From the NCBI RefSeq assembly GCF_000403435.2, contig NZ_KE159703.1, positions 737,033 to 801,032 of the forward strand: a stretch of 64,000 nt of DNA. The letters are read 5' to 3'. The translations under genes and the position numbers were made by a program. Shown here piece after piece: positions 19,405 to 28,700 of the stretch (its first letter is position 1; every line of letters begins with the position of its first letter). The notes beneath the pieces were generated by a model that was given only the letters and a program-made list of their open reading frames with translations, was not told the DNA's origin and made no database searches. Origin of the DNA: Oscillibacter sp. 1-3. Lineage in GTDB: Bacteria; Bacillota; Clostridia; Oscillospirales; Oscillospiraceae.

Positions 19405-19454
19405 GCGCCGGTCCCGCAGAGAGCCTTTGGCTTCCCTGCGGCCCGGCGCTTTTT
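19405..19454 (+). terminator. Terminator or attenuator ahead of the conjugation genes
   Basis: GCGCCGG...CCCGCAG pairs with CTGCGG...CCGGCGC around an AGAGCCTTTGGCTT loop that itself can pair, followed by TTTTT. Lying between the putative promoter at 19346 and the gene at 19487, it would act as an attenuator. Confidence 0.6.
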
Positions 19455-19486
19455 GCTGTCCAGATTATCAGGAAGGAGGAACCTGT

Positions 19487-19867
19487 ATGGCGAAAAAAGA
19501 GCACGAGAAGCACACCATCAGCCCCAGATCGGCAAGGCTGCAGCGCCGGGTACAAGCGGCAGTGTCTGTCTGCTACATGATGCTGCTGACCGCACAGCCT
19601 GCCGCAGCAGCCGACACCATGTGGACCCGCTTTTCCACGATCATTGCGGACGTCTACGGCCAGCTGGTGGGCATCTCCACTATCGTGGGCGTGACAGCCG
19701 CAGCTGTGGCGCTGCTGGTGCGCATGATCTCCCGCAACGAGCGGGCGGTTGCCGAGGCCACCAGCTGGCTCAAACGGATCGTGGTGACGTGGATTGTCCT
19801 CAACACGCTTGGATTCGCGGTGGCATACCTGCAACCGCTGATCCAGGGCGGACAGTACACCCCCTGA
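19487..19867 (+). CDS. VirB2/TrbC-like pilin protein
   Basis: Start at ATG 19487 behind AAGGAGGAA (126 residues). A signal-peptide-like helix (AAVSVCYMMLLTAQPAAAA, cleavage near residue 42) is followed by two membrane helices (YGQLVGISTIVGVTAAAVALLV and IVVTWIVLNTLGFAVAYL) separated by a short basic loop. This is the layout of VirB2-type pilins of Gram-positive conjugation systems. It is the first gene of a long plus-strand transfer cluster. Confidence 0.72.
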   Translation: MAKKEHEKHTISPRSARLQRRVQAAVSVCYMMLLTAQPAAAADTMWTRFSTIIADVYGQLVGISTIVGVTAAAVALLVRMISRNERAVAEATSWLKRIVVTWIVLNTLGFAVAYLQPLIQGGQYTP

Positions 19868-19912
19868 GCAACCGCAAATGAACCACACAACCAAAAAAGG
19901 AGGAAACGCCCA

Positions 19913-20893
19913 GTGAAAAAAAGGTTCATTTCCCTGTTGGTATCGCTTCTGGTGCTGACGGCGCTGGTGCTGCCCGCCGGGGCAGCGTCTGTGGATCTGG
20001 CGGATCCGGAGGCCCTGCTGCCGGTGGACATTATCATCGACCAGGATTCCAGGGAAATCCGCAAGGTCTATGACCTCTCGCCCAACACGGACCCTGCTGC
20101 GCTTCCTATGGAGGCGTTTGAGCGGGACGGGTCCAGATATGAATGCACCGACATTCTGCGGGAGGTGGTCATCGGCTCCGAGACCCAGACCATCACCCAG
20201 ACGGAAACTGTGGACAGTGCCAAGAAGGACATGGAAACCGTCCTTGAACTGCTGCCCCAGGAGAAGGAGACCACTACGGAGGACGGTTTTACCGGCACCC
20301 TCCATTTGGTGCTGGACAGCATCAAGACCGAACCTGCCGGGTATGGCAGCTCCACCAAGCCTGTCACAGCCACCCGCAGCTATCCCAACCTGGCCAGCGC
20401 CGATGCCAACCATCTGCCCAAGACCATTACAGAGGGGGGCCGGACGCTGAAACTCCAGGACATCCAGTGGCAGACTGATAATACCTATAATGCCGATGAC
20501 TACGAGATCGGAGACCGGTTTACCGCTATCTGTACCTACGGCGGCAGCAAGTCGGTCAGCTATGTCACCGGCTACACGACTACCGCCAATTACACTGGAG
20601 AGGTGTACCGTACCGGCGTGACGGTCATCCGCTATACCGTCATCTTTACCGGTACCCCTATCGCCTCTGTTGATCCGGAGCCTGTGGCGAAGGAGGACCA
20701 GCCGCAGGCCGGAGCGGGGTGGCCGGTTATGACAGTGCTCGGTTTGGCCGCCCTGGCCGCTGGCGCGGGCGGAACCTATTTTGTGATGAAACGAAAGGAG
20801 CGCATGAGCTATGAAGAAACTGCTGACGATGGCCGGGGTGGCGCTGATGCTCACCATGGCGATGGCCACGACGGCCATGGCGGCCGAGTATAA
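19913..20893 (+). CDS. Secreted, membrane-anchored protein of the transfer cluster
   Basis: GTG start at 19913 with AAAGGAGG upstream (326 residues). Signal peptide MKKRFISLLVSLLVLTALVLPAGAA, a strand-rich ectodomain of about 240 residues, one membrane helix at about 275-296 (WPVMTVLGLAALAAGAGGTYFVM) and a short cytoplasmic tail that becomes His/Gly/Asp-rich where it overlaps the sortase gene. No family recognised. It overlaps the next gene by 83 bases, so tight coupling with the sortase is likely; it may be a sortase-assembly or surface partner. Confidence 0.65.
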   Translation: MKKRFISLLVSLLVLTALVLPAGAASVDLADPEALLPVDIIIDQDSREIRKVYDLSPNTDPAALPMEAFERDGSRYECTDILREVVIGSETQTITQTETVDSAKKDMETVLELLPQEKETTTEDGFTGTLHLVLDSIKTEPAGYGSSTKPVTATRSYPNLASADANHLPKTITEGGRTLKLQDIQWQTDNTYNADDYEIGDRFTAICTYGGSKSVSYVTGYTTTANYTGEVYRTGVTVIRYTVIFTGTPIASVDPEPVAKEDQPQAGAGWPVMTVLGLAALAAGAGGTYFVMKRKERMSYEETADDGRGGADAHHGDGHDGHGGRV

Positions 20894-21614
20894 TATCGAC
20901 GGTCCGGAGGACCCCCTGTTCGCCTCCCCCACATCGGTGGACCAGGTCACAGTAGTGGGCGGCGGTGTGACGGAGCAGAGCAATATCGACCGCAGTAAGA
21001 ATGCGGCCGTGGTTCCGCCGCCCTTCGGCAGCCCTGAGTCCTACCAGACCGGGAGCGGGGCCGTGCTGATCCCGCAGACGCAGACTCAGACGAGCGGTTC
21101 CGCCACTACTCCCATCGGAGGCGGTACCGCCTATTACCCGCCCGCTGAGTCCGTAACCCCGCCGGCGAGCGATGTCACCACTTCGTCCACCTCGTCTACC
21201 CCTTTCACCCTGCCGGATGGGCTCTACTACTCGGATGGCAGCATCGGCCGGTTGAAGATCCCGAGTATCGGGGTAAACGTCAAGGTCTACGAGACGGAGA
21301 GCCTGGAGAGCCTGGCCAAGGGGGCAGGACACTTCAAATCCACCTCCTGCTGGGATGGCAACGTGGGGATCGCTGGCCACAACAGAGGGGTGACCAATCA
21401 CTTCGGCAAAATCCACACCTTGAAAACCGGGGACCAGATCACATACACCACCCAACTGGGTACCAGGACGTATGAGGTCTTTTTTGTCGGGCAAATCGAG
21501 GAGACAGACTTCTCCCGGCTGGAGCGCACGAGCGATAACCTGATCACACTGGTCACCTGCGTTCGGGATGTCCGAAACATGCGCTGGTGTGTGCAGGCCC
21601 GGGAAGTGCGTTAG
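20811..21614 (+). CDS. Sortase, probably class D-like
   Basis: Cysteine transpeptidase acting outside the membrane. The 267 residues begin with a signal peptide (to about Ala25), then a Ser/Thr/Pro-rich linker to residue 135, then the sortase fold: GRLKIPSIGVNVKVY, catalytic His190 in GIAGHNRG, Cys250 in LVTCVRD and Arg258 in MRWCV. The N-terminal linker is unusually long. Its likely substrate is the giant surface protein two genes downstream, whose C-terminus is LPRTG-Y. Confidence 0.88.
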   Translation: MKKLLTMAGVALMLTMAMATTAMAAEYNIDGPEDPLFASPTSVDQVTVVGGGVTEQSNIDRSKNAAVVPPPFGSPESYQTGSGAVLIPQTQTQTSGSATTPIGGGTAYYPPAESVTPPASDVTTSSTSSTPFTLPDGLYYSDGSIGRLKIPSIGVNVKVYETESLESLAKGAGHFKSTSCWDGNVGIAGHNRGVTNHFGKIHTLKTGDQITYTTQLGTRTYEVFFVGQIEETDFSRLERTSDNLITLVTCVRDVRNMRWCVQAREVR

Positions 21615-21682
21615 CCGCGTTGTAAATTCCCCTGCTTATTTGTATAATTATGGTGAATACAAAAGAACAGGAGGAATCGAAC

Positions 21683-22648
21683 ATGAAAAAGCACACAATG
21701 AGCTTCGTGGCAGGACTGCTCACCAGCGCAATGCTGTTCGGCGGCGGCGTAGCCTATGCCGCTGGGGTAATGGCGGAATACGCCCCTCAGCAGGCCTACG
21801 TGGACGGTGTCCCGGTCCAGATGAATGCGTACAACATCGGCGGCAACAACTATGTCAAGCTCCGTGACATCGGACAAATGGTCGGTTTCAATGTCTATTG
21901 GGACGGCCGGGCGGTCCAGATCGACAGCAATGCTCCCTACACCGGCGAGGCCCCCGCACAGGGGAATGCTTCCATCCGTGTAGGCAGTTCCAAGGGGAGT
22001 ACGCTGAAAGAGGGCGTAACCAGTACCTTGATTATCGCTCCCAGCCGTTCGGACTATACGGTGACCTCCAGCAACCCCGCCGTCGCCCATGTGGCGGAAG
22101 TCCTAGGCCATTGGACCGTAAACACCAAAGCCCCAGGCGCGACAGTCATCACGGTGACTGCCCCAGACGGGAAGACGGGAAGCGTGTCCATTACGGTGGA
22201 ACCCTCAGCCCCCACCAACGGGAACGCCGGGAGCAATAATCTAAACGCCAATATGGAGATCCGGCTGGAGATGATTCGACTGATCAACCAGACCCGCGTA
22301 GCTTACGGTGTGCCAGAGCTGCCTGTTGATGACGCTCTGATGAACGCGGCCCAGACCATGTCTGACAAGCAGTATTCCTGGCACAACTCCAAGGAAGAGT
22401 GTGAGGCTGCCCTTGCATTCGGCTACCCGCACGGTTTTGGATCCAACCTGACAGCATTCACCGGCGTAGGATCAGCGGACATCGCTCAACACGCTGTTGC
22501 GAACTGGATCAGTTCGCCCGGTCACTTCGAGACCATGATTGATGCTGGCGGTGGCAGCCTGGGCGTCGGTATTACCGAAAACGATAGGGGAGCGACATTC
22601 TGCTTTATGTTCATCGGGCTACCGGGAACACACAACCCGTACGAATAA
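21683..22648 (+). CDS. Secreted CAP-domain protein with stalk and Ig-like domains
   Basis: ATG 21683 behind AGGAGGAA gives 321 residues. Signal peptide (to about residue 28), a copper amine oxidase-like N domain (VDGVPVQMNAYNIGGNNYVKLRDIGQ), a Big2/Ig-like segment (SSNPAVAHV...GATVITVTAPDG) and a C-terminal CAP/SCP domain (LEMIRLINQTRVAYGVPELPVDDALMNAAQ, HGFGSNLTAF, AVANWISSPGH). The paired His and Glu of the CAP cavity appear partly conserved. It lies between the sortase and the adhesin genes, suggesting a surface role in mating contact. Confidence 0.8.
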   Translation: MKKHTMSFVAGLLTSAMLFGGGVAYAAGVMAEYAPQQAYVDGVPVQMNAYNIGGNNYVKLRDIGQMVGFNVYWDGRAVQIDSNAPYTGEAPAQGNASIRVGSSKGSTLKEGVTSTLIIAPSRSDYTVTSSNPAVAHVAEVLGHWTVNTKAPGATVITVTAPDGKTGSVSITVEPSAPTNGNAGSNNLNANMEIRLEMIRLINQTRVAYGVPELPVDDALMNAAQTMSDKQYSWHNSKEECEAALAFGYPHGFGSNLTAFTGVGSADIAQHAVANWISSPGHFETMIDAGGGSLGVGITENDRGATFCFMFIGLPGTHNPYE

Positions 22649-22665
22649 CTGAATAACCGGCAAAC

Positions 22666-22700
22666 AAAGACCTTTCAGCTACGCTGAGAGGTCTTTTTCT
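22666..22700 (+). terminator. Intrinsic terminator between the CAP gene and the giant adhesin
   Basis: A 14-bp stem with one G-T pair (22666-22679 with 22683-22696), three-base loop and T-run. It would reduce read-through into the adhesin gene, whose ribosome binding site follows at once. Confidence 0.8.
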
Positions 22701-22725
22701 ATGCCGAGAAGGAGAATGACAAAAC

Positions 22726-25700
22726 ATGAAATATATCCATAAACCGCATAACCGCCTGATCGCGGCTCTGCTGGTGCTGGTCTGTCTGCTTGGGCTTCTG
22801 CCTACGACAGCCATGGCCGCTACTCCGGACACGATCAAGATGGACGACTGCGCCTACAATGGTGTCAAGTATGATTCCCCGGCCCTGGGCGAGTGCTATA
22901 TGCACCAGATGCACTTTGGTCTCAACGGAAAGAGTACGATGGGCTTCTGTGCCGAGAAGGGCAAGGGCATGGGCTGGTCGCTGAAAGGCCACACATGGGG
23001 TAATCCAAAGCCCATCTCCGATCCCACGGTCAAGACGATGATGGCCTACTTCTACGCACATTCCACCGGTGTCTTTACCGACCGGGCGATTGCCCTAGGT
23101 GAAAACGCCGTTTGGAACAGCAACTACACCTGGACAATGAACGCCTGGACACAGGCCATTGTTTGGCGGTACAAGGCCGGTCTGCTGGCAGACCCTGTCA
23201 CCGCCTGTGCAGAGGAGCTGATGTGCGTCTACAACAATCTGGAACACACGAACTACACCAGCATTGATGACCTGATAGACGGCATATCTTTCCGCGACCG
23301 GGTCAAGTACATCTTGGATTTGGGCGCTGAAGGTGTGTGGGGCGAGTGTGAAGTCTATGAGTACGCATATACCGGCCCTGGCTCCAGTTATCACCCCTCC
23401 AACGATGTTCAGGCCGTTATGGTGGGCGAATTGAGTGTCATCCGGGAAAGATACGGTCTCACAGTCAGAAAGGTTGACTCCACTAACCCCAATAAAGGAC
23501 TGCCCGGTGCCCGATTCTTGGTTGCATCTGAAAATGGCGCTTACTCTAAAGAGATTGTGACAGGCCAGGATGGCACCTATACTTTGTCCAATTTGGAAGC
23601 TGGTACCTATGCCGTGACTGAATTGGAACCGCCGGCCGACTATGAGATCGACAATGCTGGGCCACAGTATGTGGTTTTGCCCAGCGGCAGCGATAAGACT
23701 GTAACGGTTATCTTCACTGATACGCCGGTCATCACAGGCGAGGGCAGTATCCGCAAAGTGGATGCGGACGACCCAACCAAAGGGCTTGCCGGTGCAGTCA
23801 TCAAAATCACCGGCGTAGACAATGACTTCACCGGCACCTATGTCACCGGCGTGGGCGGCTATCTTACTGATGTGCCTTGGAAGGATATGCCCATTGGCAG
23901 CTTTACTGCGGAGGAGGTCACTCCCCCGGAGGGTTATACCAAGAGTCCTGACGTCAGCAAGACAAAGCAGACTTTTGTGTGGGATGGCAAGACCGATGTC
24001 GCCTTGGTCTTTGAGAATGACGCCAAGGTGAAGGTCAAGCTCATTAAGCTGGACGACAGTGACAACCCCCTCCCTGGCGCTGTATTCAACATCATCAAGG
24101 ATGGCCAGATCATCGGCACTGAGGCCACGAAAGCGGATGGCTCCATTACCGTCACCGATGTGACTGAGGGTATGTACGCCTTTGTGGAGGTGAGCGCCCC
24201 ATCGCCCTACGCCGCGCTCACTGATCCAGTCATCGCCCATGTGGACCAGGCCACCATCAACGGCGGCGGCACTGTCACCGTCACGGCCTCCGACAAGAAG
24301 CTCCCGAGCCTGACCGTTTTGAAGCGGGACGCCAAGACCGGCGACGTAATTCCCAATACCCACTTTGAAATCAAGGGCATCCACTACGGCTACCACAATG
24401 ATGTGACCACTGGGCCGGATGGCAGGGCCGTTCTCACCAATATCCCTGTGGACAGCTATGAAGTGACCGAAAAATCCGTTCCCGACCCTTACGTTGTCAG
24501 CGAGGAACCTACCCAGACCATTTGGCTGGAGGCTGGCGACAATAAGGAGCTGATTTTTGACAATCAAAAGCAGCCGTTGCTCAAGATCAGCAAAATTGAG
24601 AAGGGTACAGGCAAGCCTATCCCCGGCACCGTCTTCCTCTTGGAGGCGATTGATGGGGATTACCGCCATGAGGTGACCACAGAAGCCAACGGCTCTGTGG
24701 AACTGCGAGTTGCCCCCGGCAGCTATCGCGTGACAGAGAAATCTGTCCCGGAGCCTTATGTGATCAGCGATAATCCCACCCAGACCATCAGCTTAAACGG
24801 CGGTGACGAGAAGGAAATCATCTTCGAGAACCTGAAGAAGCCTGAGCTGACCCTTTCGAAGATCGATGCCGACACACAAAAGCCGATTCCTGGCACTGTG
24901 CTGCGGGTGGAGGCGATCAACGGCGACTATCAGGACGATTGGACCACCGGAGCTGACGGCAAGGTAACCAAGTACGTCGCGCCTGGGACATATCGTGTCA
25001 CGGAGATCTCCGTACCCGCTCCTTGGTATCTGCCGGATAAGGATGCTGACCGTGTGCAGACGATCAGCCTCAATCCCGGCGATGCGAAGGAGCTGGTCTT
25101 CAGGAACCGGAAAAGCCCGGAAATCACCATTTTTAAGGAGGATTCCGTTGCTGGCGCACCGATTGAGGGTGCAAAATTCCATGTGACCTATACGTCCACT
25201 GGTGAGGCTGCGGAGGCCCCTGCCTCTGCGGATTATGGCTATCTGTTTACAGATGCCAACGGTGAGATCAAGCTCCATGAGAAGGGCAAAAAACTCTACC
25301 CCGGTGAGTTCACTATCACGGAAGTGGCGCCCGCCCCCGGATTCCAGATGAAGGAACCTATTACACAGACGGTCATCATCCACGGCAACGAGAGCAAGAC
25401 CGTCACATTCCAAAATGAACCGCTGAATGCGATTATCGTTGAAAAGTACGATAGCGTGACCCATGAGGCATTGCCTGGCTGTACCTTCCAACTGCGGTAT
25501 CTGGGCGGAACCTCTGGCACTGGCGGCACGGTGATTGGGCAGAAGGTGACAGGGAAAAATGGTACCTGCATCTGGACAGGCCTAAAAAGCGGCACATATG
25601 TCGTGGAGGAGGTTGATCCGGCAGACGGGTACAGCATCATCAATTCTTCCGAAACGGTGTATCTGGCGGACAGCGGCGAACAGAGTGTCGTCACGGTCCG

Positions 25701-28700
25701 CTTTGACAATGCCCCTGATGGGAACCTCCTAATCCGGAAGGTCTGCTCTGTCAATCCCAGTATTCCCCTTCAGGACGCGGAGTTCAAGGTCATGTATGCC
25801 GATGGGACTCTGATTGGCGATGGAAACGGCATCTACCGGAGCGATGAAAATGGAGAGGTACGGATCTCCGGCCTCAAGCCTGGAAAAAGCGTCGTCGTGA
25901 CGGAGGTTCGGGCACCGGACGGGTTCATCCTCGATACACAGAGCCAAACCATCCAGATCAAAGAGGGACGGACAGTCACTTTGACCTTCAAAAATCAGCC
26001 CCGCGGCTCCCTAATTATCCAGAAACGGGACAGTATCAGCGGTCAGCCGCTCCCGGGCGCACAGTTCCGCGTGACAACGGCGGCGGGCTGCGAGGTCGGT
26101 CTGGACGGCGTGATCGGCACCGCCACGCTCACCTCAAATGGGATCTTCACAACAGATTCCAATGGTGAGATCAGGATATCCAATCTCGCCCCCGGTGCGC
26201 TGATATTGACAGAAATCCAAGCCCCGGCAGGCTATGTCATTGACAATCCCAGCACAAATGTCGTGATTGGCCCCAATGGTGACACACAGACCGTCATCGT
26301 GACCAACACCCCCAAGGGCGGTCTGATTGTGGAAAAATATGACAGTGTGACAAAACTGCCCTTGGCTGGCGCACAGTTCAAGATCATCTATTCAAATGGT
26401 GAGCTGCTGCCGGACAACGAGGGCCTGATCAGCAGCAACGGCCTCTATACCACAGATGTTAATGGCCAGATCGTCCTCTCCAAGGTAAAGCCTGGAACGC
26501 TGGTCGTAACCGAGGTCAGGGCCCCGGACAATTACCAGGCAGACCCCATGCCGCAGACGGTCGTGGTCAATGCGGGTGATACCCAGACCCTCCGCTTCTA
26601 TAATGACCCCCTCTGCACGTTGACCATCCTCAAACGGGATGCTGTGACGAAGAAGCCTTTGAAGGGCGCGGAGTTCACCGTTCGGGACAGTGAGGGCAGG
26701 GCCATCGGGCCCAACAATGGCCGGTATATCACCGGGACCGACGGGACTGTGACCGTCTCCGGGTTGGCGCCTAACGCCACCATTGTGGTGTCTGAAAGCA
26801 AGGCCCCCACTGGCTATATCAAGGACGAGACCCCGAAAAACATCGTTGTCCGGACTGGCGTTGCCAACAGCCTGACCTTTGACAACGAGCCCGCCACTAC
26901 CCTGATCATCCGCAAATTCATCGAGGGGACCGCAAACGAACCTCTGAGCGGTGTAGCCTTCAAAGTAGTTGATGGGAGCGGTGCGGCGGTTGGACCGGAT
27001 GACGGGGTCTATTATACTGACCACGCCGGCGAGATCGTTCTGGACGGCATCGAGCCCGGCACCACCGTGATTGCCAGAGAAATCAAGACCGTAGAGGGCT
27101 ATGTTCTTGACGGAACCCCTCAGGACATTCTCATAAAAGCCGGCCAGGTACAGCAGCTTACGTTTTGGAACAAGCGCGCCGGTACTTTGGTCATCCAGAA
27201 AAAGAACAGCGTATCCGGTGCTTTGATCGCCGGGGCACAGTTCCAGCTCACCTACGCCAATGGTGGTTTTGTAGATAATGACAATGGCCACCTGAGCAGC
27301 AATGGCCTCTACACTACGAATGATAAAGGAGAAATCCGTATCTCCGGCGTGACCGGCACCATCGTCGTAAAGGAGGTAAAGGCAGCTCCTGGCTATGTCA
27401 TCGATCAGAGCACCCAGACCCAGACTGTCACCGTTAATCCGGAAGACACACAGACCCTCGTGTTTCTCAATGAGCCTCTGTGCAGTTTGACGCTGAAAAA
27501 ACTGGATTCTGTGACCGGAAAGCCAGTCCCCAATACGGAATTTACCGTGAAGGACGGGAACGGAAATATTCTGGGCCGTTATACCACAGGAACGGATGGC
27601 ACTGTGACTGTATCCGGACTCGTTCCCGGCAGCACCGTAGTCGTGTCTGAAAGCAAGGTTCCCAGTGGCTATGTCCTTAATACTACGCCCCAAACCATCA
27701 TCATTAAGAACGGCAGCAATACGCTGAGCACTGGCGGTGCTGGAACGGTCGGCGGCAACAATGACGGAACCGGTGTTGGCGGCAGCAATGATCTGGTCTT
27801 TGAAAACGATCCTAAGACCCGCCTTGTTATTGAGAAGTACATCACTGGGACCACCACTCCGCTGAAAGGCGTAACCTTCCTGGTCACGGAATCCAACGGC
27901 CAGGTGGTAGGCAGTTCCAATGGCGAGTTTGTGACCGATGAAAATGGCCGCATTGTGATTGAGGGCTTGGAGCCTGGCATTACCATTATTGCCAAGGAGA
28001 TCAGGACATTGGAGGGGTTCGTTCTCGACACCACACCCAAATCCATTAAGATTGAGGTCGGGGACGCACAGACCCTGCGCTTCTTCAATGAAAAGCAGGG
28101 AACCATCGTGATCCGAAAGTTGGACAAGCAGACGAATGAGCCACTGGCAGGGGTGGAGTTCCAAATCACCTATTCGGATGGCAGCTATTTGGACGATGAC
28201 TACGGCCATCTGTCCAGCAAGGGCCTATACAAAACCGATGCTAACGGGGAGATCCGCATTTCCGGTGTGGTGGGTACGCTGGTCATCACAGAAACCAAGC
28301 CCTTGCCCGGTTATGTGATGGACGAGGGCACTAAGACACAGACCGTGCGCGTCAACGCCGCTGACACACAGACCATTACGGTATATAACACCAAGGTCGG
28401 GGGTCTTACCATCATCAAGAAGGACGAGGAGACTGGAGCGCGTATCAAGGGCGTTGAGTTTGAAGTCCGTAAGCTGAACGGGGAGATCATCGGTACCTAC
28501 ACCACTGATGCCAGGGGCGTCATCAGTCTGCCCCAGGCCGAGAAGGGATGGTATCAGGTGGTGGAACTCAAAGCCGCCAAGGGTTATAAATTAGATGATA
28601 CGCCCTACCAAATCGAGGTGAAGGACGGTGGCACCGCCACCCTGGAGATCACCAACCGGCAGAGTGGCAGCGCCCTGATCCACAAGATCGACAGTGTGAC

